From positions 43,378,001 through 43,442,000 of the forward strand of contig CM048553.1 in assembly GCA_026413225.1 (NCBI GenBank): DNA of 64,000 bases, read 5' to 3'. Below are positions 1-11,675 of the stretch, piece by piece. A program made the translations under genes and the position numbers. Under the pieces are notes generated by a model. The model was not told the DNA's origin and did no database searches. It saw nothing but the letters and a program-made list of their open reading frames with translations. This stretch comes from Otis tarda. Taxonomy: Eukaryota > Chordata > Aves > Otidiformes > Otididae. Numbering within the stretch: the first letter of the stretch is position 1; every line of letters starts with the position of its first letter.

Positions 1-284
1 CTGTTGTGATAGGACGAGGGGCAATGGTTTTAAAACAGAGGAAGGTAGATTTAGATTGGATATTAGGAAAAAATTTTTTACAATGCAAGTTGTAGAGCAC
101 TGGAACAGGTTGCCCAGAGAGGTGGTGGATGCCCCATCCCTGGAAATGTTCAAGGCCAGGCTGGATGAGGCTCTGAGCAACCTGATCTAGTCAGGGATGT
201 CCCTGCTCCTTGCAGGGAGTTTGGACTAGATGACCTTTGAAGGTCCCTTCCAACCCAAACTATTCTATGATTCTATGATTCATA
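1..284 (+). mobile_element. CR1 LINE, 3' end fragment (cut by window edge)
   Basis: Non-autonomous 3' remnant of a chicken-repeat-1 (CR1) LINE. It holds the end of the reverse-transcriptase ORF region (the part reading GTTGCCCAGAGAGGTGGTGG) and the conserved 3' UTR (GATGACCTTTGAAGGTCCC), and ends in repeated ATTCTATGATTC units, the CR1 3' tail. The 5' part lies outside the window. No intact ORF. The strand follows from the tail lying at the right end. Confidence 0.93.
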
Positions 285-3200
285 GAGTGTAAAATGCCAA
301 TCTGAAACACTTGTGGCATGGCCAAAATGCAAGTCAGCCAAGAAAACTCTCGATTGTTAGCTGATAAGAATGAAAGGAGTGGTTTGTATTTTGAAGGAAA
401 AGTACTATGAGGGGTATGTTGCTTATTTGCATTCACATTGATAGGTAAAAGTAAAAGTGGTTTTATATATTTAGAAACATTTGATTGACATTATGTAGAG
501 GGAAGTTTTCTTTTATGATCTGGCCACAGGATAGCGCTTTATATGCAGCGGACAAATATGCAGGAGACAACCGTGTTTAATTTAAGGAGTGGTTTCTACA
601 AAGCTTTGTCAGGAATCTGTTTGCTTATACTCACGGTTTACTTCAAGGTCACGAGTAGTCCCTTATTTTACATGCCGTGCTCGCAAGACCAGAGAAGCCT
701 TGCATGGTCAAACCTTCAGCACGTCTTACTTCATGCTGCTTTTTTCCTTCGTGTCAGATATTCACTAAGTTTTTCATTGTCTTAATAGTATTTCTGTTTG
801 TTGATGCCTCTGTTTCCTTCCTACTAGTTTAGACTACAGAACTGTCAATATTCTGCAGAATTTTTTGGATTTTCATAGCCTTTCATTGTTTTTTTTGGTC
901 CCCCAGGGGAACAGAAACAAAGTGAAATCCCATAAGCTCTTGTGCCTTAACACACTATCTCTTAGGTATTTCTGTTGTCTTTTATATTGGGAATTTTAAT
1001 GTCATTTTTCATTGAGATTTACTTATTTTTTAATGAAATCTCTAAACTTGTATTGATATATCCTGGAAAATAACTTGGCTACCCTGAATTTGAATAGCTT
1101 ATAGTCAACGTCCCAGTTATAATTTGCTCATCCCTTTTAATAAGTTAATGATCTCTCTCTCTTCTCCAGCATGAGTGCCCAAAGCTTAAGGAAAGAAAAA
1201 GCAGCTTTTCTAGGCAACTCTGTTGCCCTGTGTGTATGTTCCTCTGTTCTGTATTTGGTACTCAGTAGATATCCGGGGCAGCTGAAATTGATTTTAAGTA
1301 CCCTGAGAGCTAGTCTTGGATATGTCTTAGTTCTTGTTTTCTTCTTCTCTTCCTAGTTCATTGTGCTTTCTCTTTTATTTTTCATACCTCCTACTGAAGT
1401 CACGGAACGGTTAGACTGACTACTACATTTCTAATGGATTAGTTGGGTACTGGAAAAGCCAGAGGATATTAGCCTTTTCACATTCAAACGTGTCATATAC
1501 ATTATATGTGGTTCCATGAATATTTAATTTGAGTGAAAGGCCTGTCTGAGTATGATTTCACTGAGTAAGAAATCGCTTTTCATTTCTGGATTTCCTGGAT
1601 ATCCAATTTGCTTCTTTGCTTTTTAAAATGTTCATTGAACATTTTTAGCATTTTTAGCCAAACTGAAACCTTTGGCAAATCCTGATCCCAGTAACAAAAT
1701 CCATATTGAGTTTTTATTTTCATTTTAAAAGAGAATTTTGTCTGTTTGATTTATCTGACATTTGCTTCCTCCTCCTGTGTTCCCTCGGGTGGATCTTTAG
1801 GGACTGTGTTGTCTGTAACGTCCCTTAAGTGATCAGATATGTTGGCACTGATAATGAGAGTTCAGGTGTGATATTGAAAAGAAGTAAGCTATAATTTTCC
1901 CTATGTTACTTAATTCCATAAGAAATGGTGTTGAGCTTCAGATTGTTATGGTGGAAATTATAACTCTGTGGTCAGAGAAAGCAAGCTGGTTTATTGTCAA
2001 GGGAGCAGCAGCCTGTTCCCCAATCAGCAGTAAAACAATTTATGGGAGGAGTATTTGTTTCTCCAGCACAAAATAAAAACTGCTTGCAGGGTATTGTAGC
2101 TAATGACAGGATGGATAAATCATGCACCTGCAGAACTCCTGGTATACAATAGATATAACATTGCAGGAAAGAAATCATAGCTTTGATAAATGTCCTAATC
2201 CCACAGTGAGGTTTACAAAAGTATGCAGGTCCATCCACATGAGCTAGCTGTAGAGTGCTACGTTGGGTAGCTTTGCAGGATTTATAGAATTCTTCCCAGT
2301 GGCCAACTGCATTTCATAACTGCATCGCATTCAGTAAAGCAAGCATTTTGTGGATGCGAAGACTTGTAATATGCATGCGATGCTGGAATCAACGCTTTGC
2401 CTACTGCAACCGAGGAAAGAAATCTGACTTTTTCTCATTTGGTAGGATCGTAGAAGTGATGTTGTGTCACAGGCATTTTTTGGTTCCTCTTCCCTGGTAT
2501 GTGAGTCTGGATTGCACTGACTGGTTAATGTTGCAGACTTGCTTAAATTGTCAGCCAGCTATTACTCTTGGGTTTGTCTAAAAAAAAATTTCTATTTTAC
2601 AGATCTAATGTGAAGAAAATAATTTTGTATCCAAGATAGTGCTTCATGTATTGTTTAGGGAGTAATTCAATATACTTTTAGTAAACAGATACATCAGAAA
2701 AAAAGCATTAAGATACTACAGAACATAGTGAAACATACCTTTGGGTGTTGTAAAAGGGGAAGGAATTCAAGTGTTAATGAAATAATTACTTTTCTCCCCG
2801 AACTATCAAAAAATAATGAGTTTCACAAAAGCTGTTAGCTGTCTGTAAAAAGTCCCAGTTTAGAAGATGAGTAAATGCTAAAATCAATCATTAATCAGTG
2901 AAGCTCCTGAATTTGTGTTTCAGTCAGCGATACATAGGTCCACATAAAAAAAATAAGAGGTAGGTAAAAGTGGTCTGTTGACTTCCAGCAAAACTAGTAG
3001 AAGAGCCCCCTGTACCTGGGAATGTGATCTTAGGAAACACACAGTTTTTTATTATTTTTGCAGCATCCCTTTGTGTCCTCTGCTTTACTAAGGAAATGCT
3101 GCAAGTTCCAAATACTGCTGTTTAGTTTACAGAAAAGGCTTTGAGAGTGGCAACTGTTATATATGCGAGAGGAATTCTTAGACCTTGTAAAAATACTAGT

Positions 3201-6200
3201 CTGGAGATCTGCCAAGATCACAGACCTAATATGATGTGTTTTTTATGTAATCAACAAATTTCCTTAAGATTAGTGTTCACCATCAGACTTTCTTATCTGG
3301 CACAAATCCTCCGCTTCAAATTATTTGCCTCTGTGACTTGTGTGCTTCCCATCTTCTGGTGGAAGAGCATCCTTTTCTCCAGTCACTCTGTACAGATGAG
3401 CTGCATGTTCATTCATAGGAGTATTGGACTGAGTGATTATTTTATTTGAGTGACTTCTTTAGAAATCAGAACTATGCCACACATGCAGGTCATCTGTGGC
3501 GGGTTTTTGACCAGTGCTATCTTGCCAGAATTTACTGGGAACACTCAGATCTTGCTCATCTTGGATTAACATAATGCTTCAGTACTTTAAATTGTAACCT
3601 TGGTGTTATAAAAAAGACTGAAGTAAATGTAACAGATGCCAATGTGTTTTATTTTCAGAAAATAACTACTTAATGACCTACCTTTACAAAGTCATATCCG
3701 GTGTCCTTATGAGATTGTTATGACTTAAATTTCTCACAATAGATTGACTAAATAATATTCTGAACAGAAGAAACTTTGACGTGCCCTTACTCCTTTCAAA
3801 GTGAAGGAGGCGGAGGAGGAGGGAAGAGGGACTTGGAGTCAAGATACTCACTGTGTTCAAACCTAAATTAAGGAGTTAAACTAAACCAATAAGAATCCCA
3901 TCTGACAACATGCTTTTTAATGCCTGTTTACTTTTTTCAAATAACCTAACAAAGATAAACAGAAAAATACCCTTTGAAAAATCTTCCTCCACTTTTCCTT
4001 TTGTGGAAGGAAGACATACAAATGAGCAGTCCAGGGGCAGGAGTATCCCTGTTCCCCATGGCTGGGTGCAACATGGCTAACAAAACCAATACAGGTTTCT
4101 GTTATGCATGCAAAATTCCTTTTCTTATTCTGGAGAAACTATTTTGAAGCACAGGAGCGTATCTTGTGATTTTTACTTGGTCTTTGCCCTGGGCTTGCCT
4201 GTTGAGGTACTGGTGGTGGTAATGCTTTTTCGGAGGTGCATGTGTGCAGAAGTTGACTGAAACCCAGTGGCTCGTTGCCTAGAGAACCATCAGGTAACAG
4301 TAACTTTTGATTATACCTAGGTCTTCCACACAGGTCACCAAGAACCTTCAAGGCTTTAACCTGAATTGTCACTTCCCTGTCTCTTGTTGCTAATTCTTTG
4401 CCCCTTGGCGCTGACGTGGATGATAAGACAGGAGAAAACCAGACCCTTCATGGCCTCTTCCTCAAACCATGAAGGCCTTCATTTTTTTTCAGCTCCCCTG
4501 CTCACTCTCTGTAACTGCAAGAGCAATGTTTCATACTTTGCCTAGGAAAAATAAAATGCTCTTAGGATTCAAGTAACAGTTAAAAGTACAACATGAATTA
4601 CAGTGTTGAGTCACTGGAAATGACAGCAATTCTAACCAGAAAGTGTGAAAAACATATCTATTTTGTTTTCAAGGCATAACTCTGGGGAAAAATAACAATG
4701 AGTGGCAAACTCTTTTTCTAGAATACATTCCTCAAGAGTTATTTAGATATTTTTGACCTACCCTAAAGAGCCTCTCAGCTTAGCATTCCTCTGGGCCCCA
4801 GCTCTAAGCAATTCAACTGTGCTGGTTGTGTCCTGCAGGCCTGGGTCCCCTTTGTTCTGTTTGCAGGGAGCCTGCTGAGCAAAGCTAGCCCACAGAGAAC
4901 ATTCCTCCCCACCTACCAGAGGGGGCAGGTGGGCTGAACACTCTGGGTTTTGGCATGATGTGGGCTAGCACTCAGCCCTTTTGGACCCACTGAACGAGAT
5001 ATAGCCTTATGTGTATGCCAAGCTATGAAATGTAGCCTCATCATTTCTCTGTGGTTTCAGTGGAATGATATTTCTCTCAGTTGATCCTGTTTTTCCAGGT
5101 ACAGCATATTGAGTTTCAGTCCCATGTCTGGAAAAGCAATGTTTCTCTTAAATTTGATCATGTCTCTGAAGTTTTTTTTCATAAAGCTTAGCAGATATAC
5201 TTGATAAACTAAAAATTTGCAGTGACCAAATATTAAGAGTTCAGTTCTTACTGGAACAGATGGAATCTGGTTCTAGACTGTAAAACATTTGCAAGCTATA
5301 GTGAAAGATAATGTTGGGAAAAGTAGTAGCACAAAATTCCTCTTTCCTGCTATTAAAAATAAAAAGTCTGGAGTATCTTCCATGTTTAGTTTTCATAACA
5401 AACCAAAAAGAAAAAAAAACACCCTCGCTCTTCAATTTCACAATTACCACAATCTTTAAGGTCTCTCAGGTGGATTTTGTGATGAGCTAACTTCAGATTT
5501 GGTTTCCCAGTTTCATATTTCCTTTGAGCAAGAAAACAAATACATCATTTTAGCTCATGCAATAATGTTCCAGGGCAGCTTTTTCATTTCTGACTTCTGC
5601 AGGTTATAGGAAAACTTTGATTTCTATGGGAACAGTAGTATTTTGTAAAGCGTCCAAACTTTTAAGAGCATAGGACTGTGCTTTGCATCCCGGTCTGATG
5701 CAAATACAGGCATATAGAGTTCCTGCAAGCAGGATATCCAGAATGGCAGTTTCTCTGCTTGACCTTTCCCAATCCCTGAAATCATTTTGACATCCAAAAT
5801 AAGGGATGTTAAATCCCATGAAAGGATAGGGGGAAGAGGAGGGACACCCTTTCAAATACAATTCCTTTCACATAAACACCCAGAAGATGCAGCTGAAAAC
5901 AGAATCATTCTGTAATCAAAATCCAAGGGACTGGAGACAGTTCAAATTGTGTGGGCTGAGAAGATGACGTTGTAGCACTGGGAAGTTGCTTTTAAAAGAT
6001 GAGGTAGTAGGAGGCTGAATTCAGATGTTATTTACACCTCTTTAATCCCACTTGTCTTTTTTTTTTTTTTTTTTTTAAGTCAATGCAAGTAGAGAGGTAA
6101 CATAGAGCAGAATATTTGAGCCTCTCTCTTCTCTTGGAGTGCCAAAGCAAATAATAATGACAGCATTTTGGAATAGCTGGCAGAAGGGTGTCTGATAGAT

Positions 6201-6482
6201 GTAGTCAGTCTTGCATTTGACACGATGCAGAATTTCAGAATTAGCACATGTTTTTCCTGTTAATTTGCTGCATGATGATGCTGTATTGCAAAAGAGTGGA
6301 GAGCACGGGTGTGACGACGTGAAGACTAAGGCTACGTCAGAACTATTTCTGTTGCTTAATGTCCTCATCAAAGGGTGTGCTTTATTCGTATACAAAGAGA
6401 CAGGAGTGGCTGCTAGTTCTTACATCTACTACAAACTGCTTTAAAAGTTGGAAATGTTGCACCAGTCAAAAATTTTGCCACC
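285..6482. other. Upstream intergenic DNA, no gene recognised
   Basis: AT-rich single-copy-looking DNA. The open frames here are short, rich in Cys, Phe, Leu and Ser, and lack coding character. A GC-richer island lies at about 4745-4995; I could not assign it to a repeat family or exon. A T18-type tract lies near 6059-6077. A purine-rich GGAGGCGGAGGAGG patch lies near 3806-3830. Confidence 0.6.
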
Positions 6483-6545
6483 ATTTAACATTTGCACAGC
6501 ACTTTGAAGATAAAAAGTGCTCCATAAATACTATGTTCTATTTTT
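6483..6545 (+). repeat. Ancient L3/MIR-type SINE or LINE 3' tail
   Basis: The segment reads like the conserved 3' end of L3-type (CR1-clade) elements and the SINEs they mobilise: a CAGCACTTTGAAGAT block followed by an AAGTGCTCCATAAATACTA block, a degraded form of the common AAGCGCTATATAAAT tail. Only the tail is recognisable; a profile search would be needed to name the family. Confidence 0.5.
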
Positions 6546-6612
6546 TCCACTGTTAGACTTCACACATCAGCTATTAAAAGAACTAAGAACTGAAAGCAGT
6601 TAAGCTCAAGAA

Positions 6613-6790
6613 ATAGTAATAATACTAATAATACTTTGCACTTCACTTATGCTTATGTCCAAAAATGTCAAAACTTTTACAAACATGAAGAAAAGGTTTG
6701 CTTAGAAGTTTCAGAGTAAGATTATCCATACTTATAAGTCAGAGAAATTAAGACACAGAAAAAAGGGTCATCATATTTTAAAATATGCTG
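6613..6790 (-). repeat. Ancient MIR/L3-tailed SINE, antisense copy
   Basis: On the + strand this begins AATAATACTTTGCACTTCA, continues through TTTTACAAACATGAAG and AAGATTATCC, and ends GAAATTAAGACACAGA. That order matches the reverse complement of the amniote-wide SINE with an L3-type tail (tail, then the ATTATCCCCATTTTACAG block, then the GAGGCACAGAG block). It is heavily diverged, and the tRNA-like head is not clear. Confidence 0.7.
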
Positions 6791-7166
6791 AGATATTTAA
6801 ATTTTACTTATCTCAATTTTAGATTGCATCAGACCTTTAGGGTATAAAGGTACTGGAGTGACTTATTCAAGGAAAAGAAAGTTCTCCCCTAGCTTCATAA
6901 TAGTTGTTATTTCTGGCAAAACTTAGCCAGGAAGGGAACAGCTCTGTTTTGTTGTGATCTGATAATTTTATGCAGAAGTTTTCTGAGAAAAGCTGATCAG
7001 ATTTTTCTAGGAGTGGCATCAGTGGTCTACCATTGACAACCAAAGAGATATAAATAAGACGTCTATAGTGAGAGGTGATACCTTTTACTGCAGGAATCTA
7101 TAGAGTTAGGGGGAAATAGATGCACTTTCAAATCTTAAAGCTTGCGTGCCACAAAACATGCCCATT
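6791..7166. other. Spacer, nothing recognised
   Basis: AT-rich DNA between an old SINE and the first LTR. No open frame with coding character and no repeat signature seen. Confidence 0.5.
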
Positions 7167-7895
7167 TGTGGTGGGCTGACCTTTGCTGATTGCCAGACAC
7201 CCACCCAGCTGGTTTTTCGCTTCTTGTCCTCAACAAAACGGGGCAGAAAATAAAGTAGAAGAGCTTGTGGGGTCAAGATAAAGACGGGGAGATCACTTAG
7301 CAATTACCGTCACAGGCAAAAACTTGGGGAAAATTGATTTATTGCCAGTTAAAATAAAGTGAGAAGCAAGGACAAATTAAGACAATACCTTTCCCCCTTG
7401 GCCCTTTTTCCCAGGCTTAGCTTCCCTCCTCCGTTCCTGACCCTGCTCCTGTTCCTCAGCTCTAGTGGTGCAGGGAGATGGGGAATAACAGCTCCTCTCT
7501 CCTGCTCTGCAAGTTTTTCCCCTGCTCCAGCGTGGGCCACAGTTCCTTCAGGACATATCTACCTCCTCCATCACAGCATCCTCCACGGATCCTGTCTCGG
7601 CGTGCCTGCTCCAGGCAGGCTCTCCAGGGGAGCCTCCTCACCCTCCTCCTGCTCTCCCCTGGGTGCTCGCAGGGATGTTTCTCACTTTTTTCCTCACTCC
7701 CAGGCAGCGTTGTGCCCTTTCTTAAATACGTTTTCCCAGGGGTGCCACCATCTTGGCTGAGGGGCTCAGCCATGCCCTGCGGTGGGTTGGCTGGATCCAG
7801 CTGTGTCTGGCACGGGGCAGCCCTGGCTACTCCTCATAGGGGCCACCCTGCACCCTGTGCTGCCAGTGTCCAGGAGCCTGCCCTCAGGGCACTAT
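7167..7895 (-). mobile_element. Solo-type endogenous retroviral LTR, minus orientation
   Basis: Long terminal repeat of an avian endogenous retrovirus. Its 3' boundary is the TGTGGTGGG inverted start at 7167, and the CAATTACCGTCACAGGC block follows. Read on the minus strand it has the expected order: U3 from the right end, a TATA-like TATTTAAG at about 7722-7729, a GC-rich R/U5-proximal region, an AATAAA signal at 7338-7343, and the terminal block. No gag, pol or env sequence flanks it, so it looks like a recombined solo LTR. The right boundary is approximate, and I found no clear target-site duplication. GC-rich open frames across it are chance frames, not genes. The family name is not assigned. 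Confidence 0.8.
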
Positions 7896-10800
7896 TTTTC
7901 CCCAGCAGCTGCACCAGTTGGCCCAGCATCTTTCCATCAGGCACCTCTGCGCTGAGCTGGGAAGGCTGCAGAGATGTGCAGTGTTTTGTTGTTCAGAGGG
8001 CACCTTGAATTCAAGAGGTCGATTTTTGGGGTCCCTGATCTCAACATCTTAGTTCCCCAGCCACCTTAGGTGAGAGGCTGTCCCGGGACTTGGTGGCTGG
8101 CGGTGCAGATGTCTCTCTTCTCTGGCTGACAACCCGGATAGCTTCAAGATTTCAAAGCCAATTATCCTGGGAGTATCTTCATGTATTGACTTTTGTTTCT
8201 TTCTGTTTTGTTTCTGGAGGTAAGCCAGCAGAAAGAGAGAAGCTTTTATCGGGTCAGAGATATTTGCCCCCCTACAAAGCCATCTCTCCTTGCAGTGACC
8301 TTCTTCCCACAGCTGCCTGACCACCCTGAGGGGGAGCGGGATACGTGGGGTCTCGCTTTCCGCCCCTGTGTCCTGAGTGACCTGTGTGGGTAGGACACCC
8401 GGCACAGCCTTGACGGTCCGAATAGCTCACTGCTTCTAATGCTCCTGCCGTGAGGTGGGAGCTGGGTGGAGGAGGAGAAGGGGGCCAGAGGTGCTTATCT
8501 CTGGGCCTGGATTTAGTACTGGGGCTGAACTGTGCCTCCAGCATGGTAGCAGATACGGAAAGGAGTTTTGTGTAGTGCACAAGCATGAAACAAAACTCAG
8601 TCAACAGGCAGAAGGTTTTTCAGCATCTGAGGCAGGCTGTTCAAAAAACAGGCTTATTTTTGCTCCTGCTCTTTAATACAGGAACAGGTATTGTGCGCGT
8701 CTGTATAGTGCTACTAGTACATCTCTCTTTATGGTAGTGGAGTTTGCTTCCATAGTGAAAATAATCAAGTAACAATTATCACAGCTGACAATGCATCTTC
8801 ACATCCCATCAGCCACAGATATTTTCCACTGGTCCATACAATGCAGAAACCCATCAGAAATAATAGGAAGGAGCGAAGCTATTGTTAGGATACAGCACCT
8901 CAATATTCACAGAATATTCAACTGGGGATGAACTCCTCAAGAGGAGTTAATAAGCAGCCACACTTGAATACCTGATGTTTATAAAGGGGGAAAATGTACA
9001 CAGAGAAGTACATTATGGCTAAAAACCTGCTTGGTCTGTCCAGAACAAAACCTAGCCTTCATCTCATTTAGAAGCAAGTATACCAGGGCCCAGAAAGAGA
9101 GATTTGTCTTTGAGGAGTGATCTGAAAGATAAGTAATATGTCAAAAGAAAGAAAATGCAGTTTCTGCTCCTTGGGGAAAGAGGGTAAAAGGGGAAGGAAA
9201 AAAAAAGAAAAAAAAAAACATTTAAACCCATCAGTTTCTTTCTAGATGTAGCCATAGCCTCTTTCCTTTGATTTGTCATGATTTAAATTCATACAAAAAG
9301 ATTTATTTCAAATAAGCCCCTTTAACTGTAGGGGCAGATTTTTTTTTTTTCCCCTAAAGCCTTTTGTAAGAACAAAGTAACCACTTGTCACACACAGTGA
9401 CTAATGAGAGTTTAGTGTGGGTTTTAGTGTTCATTCATACGCTTTGTGTTCAGCTAGTCGTAAGTTAAATCCTTAGAAATCACACCGCAGGAATCCCTCG
9501 CTTAGGGGTGGGGGCGGGAGGCGAATCTGGCGAGATATTGAGAACTGGTGAGCGGAAACTGCTCTTTTCAGGCTTCCTAATCGGCGGCGCAGGAAATAAA
9601 CACACGCAGGAAGTCGCTTGGCCTTTGCTTGAACTTCAAGTTTATACAGCAATTGATAACCGAGGCAAACTTTGTGTACTTCAACTTTTGAAAATTAAAT
9701 GAAATTAAGAGGGCACGTTCAGCCAATGCCAGCATGGCCTGAAGTTTCTATAACCAGCTCATCTAAATTGGAAACATTATACAGGGTATATATTTTATAG
9801 CTAGAATGTGTCCTTGAAACATTTTTGTTTGTCTTCTCTCTGTCCCCTTTTCCTTCCATTTCACTAATCCTCTCCCAGTGTAATTGAGCTGAAGCATTGA
9901 AATGAAACCAAAAGTTGTGTTTACCAAGCTGTTTTCTCTGCTTCTGCACCAGACTCTGCTCTTTCATCCTTTCCCTGACCTTCTCATTTATCTTGTAAGC
10001 ACTTCAGGGTGTGGATGGTCTTGGACCATTGAAACATCTTGTTCAATGGTGGCCCATATTGATGTTTAGTTAATGCTACATAGATTGTGTATAAAAGTTG
10101 TCTTTGAAAGGAGGGTAAAAATAAATGCAGCATCATTTTTGAATATAGCTTTTGAAATTGATAGCATCAATTTACTAACAGTGACTTTTGAAAGCATTTC
10201 TAAGAAATACTATTTGTGTTCATATTTCACAAGCTTTCACACTGTATTACTAAGGTCACTGTGAATTTGATGCTTTAAAAAAAAATTCAGGTTTATAATA
10301 ATTGCAATTAGTTGGTGTAAATTTGCATAGGGTATTGAGAACACCTTTTCCAATAAAAAGAAAGCAAGCAAAACCCAAATGCAGAACAGACTATGGAGGA
10401 AAAAGTACATTTGCATGTCTTTGAAGATCAACCTAAATATCTGCTAAAAATGTATCCACTTCTAATGCATCTTGCACTCTTTTTAATTTTTTTTTTCCAC
10501 CCTAATAAAACACCCCTATCAGTGCAAGCATTTATTAGGAATATTTTTTATAAAAAGAGGAGTAGAAGCAGAACATTTCACTTAAAAAAAAGCAAAATGT
10601 GAGAAAACCAGAAAGGATGAAAATGATTAATTGCATATCCATAGTCTGTGTTACTTTTGATGAAATTATTGAATTAACTTTTAAAAAATGAATTTAAGAT
10701 TTTGAAGTTTTTTTGGTTTGCATTTTAAGTAATTAAAAATGTCATGAAGTTTTATAATTGGTTTAGAAGGTTACATATTTGCGATGTTGAGGTAGTTTTA

Positions 10801-11501
10801 TAAAGGCCTGGCCTTACCTAGCCACCAGATGGGATTTCAAGACCTTGAGAAGTATATCTAAATATTGGCCCTGTGTAAAAGACTGTGTCGAATATTTGTC
10901 TCAGCATTGTCACCACCTGAACAATGGCTTCCCGATATCTTGCAAGCCAACTCGTGTTGTCTTGCGAACCTGAATGCAGAGCTGATTCTGAGAAGTTTAG
11001 CCCTACCCCCTGCCATGCGCCCAGAGACGATAATGGGCATGCATACCACCCAGTAATGGGCATTCCGAGCGTGACACCCTAAATTGTCATTTACTGTAAA
11101 ATGGACATAGCTGATCAGGAGCTTAATAAATGTCAATATGTAGTTCATTGTAATAAATAAATATGGAAGTTTCAAGAATTAATCTTCTAAGATTGCACCC
11201 TCTACACATTTTCAGAACATCCGCTTACCTCTATCACTTATTCATTGCCCATTTGATTTACATCCCAGTCTGAAGTCTAACAGTCATCAGTCTTTCTTTT
11301 GGACGTTATGGTGACATAGCTGTTTCACTGATATCTTTGAAGAAATCAGTTTTTTGCTTTTCCCAGTTCCTTACAGGAAACATTCAGATTTGTTTCAGAC
11401 TGTGTGGTGGTATCTATATGCACAATGATGATGTGTAGCTGCATTGTTTGTATTCTACCCTAAAAGCTATTTTTACGTTGCATTTCTTTCTTTTTTGATA
11501 G
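7896..11501. other. Intergenic DNA with a GC-rich stretch at 7900-8560
   Basis: The first 650 bases are GC-rich with scattered CpG and may include further LTR-derived or older repeat sequence; I could not define an element. The rest is AT-rich. No splice-bounded open frame with coding character was found before 11502. Confidence 0.5.
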
Positions 11502-11675
11502 TCCAGCTCCACAGTGAGAACGTACCAAAACAGTAAATCGAGAGTGACCATGAGCCCTGGCTTTAGCTCCCAGTGGAATAGCAGCCAACCTGCTTGGAAT
11601 ACATACACCTTTCCAAGAGCAAGCTTGCACTACCAGTCCCATGCTAGCTACACCTACTGTGCTGGACATCCTGCT
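11502..11675 (+). CDS. Candidate internal coding exon of unknown protein
   Basis: A pyrimidine tract ending TTTTTTGATAG gives a good 3' splice site at 11501, and GTAAGT begins at 11676. Between them 58 codons are open, phase 0 at both ends. The peptide is Ser/Tyr/Thr/Gln/Pro-rich (for example SSQWNSSQPAWNTYTFPR) with a C-terminal HYQSHASYTYCAGHPA. By hand count GC at third positions is about 57%, well above the surrounding AT-rich DNA. An in-frame ATG lies at residue 17. The frame is closed by stops just upstream of the acceptor and stays open for some distance beyond the donor. I do not recognise the family. RBMS3 exon 1, about 49 kb downstream on the same strand, also ends in phase 0, so an alternative RBMS3 N-terminus is possible, but so is an exon of another gene or a chance hit. 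Confidence 0.45.

Noticed and set aside
7359..8008. Overlapping + frames of 133 and 176 codons
   Set aside because: They lie over the GC-rich noncoding LTR and its flank. Frames arise on both strands, and no domain is visible.
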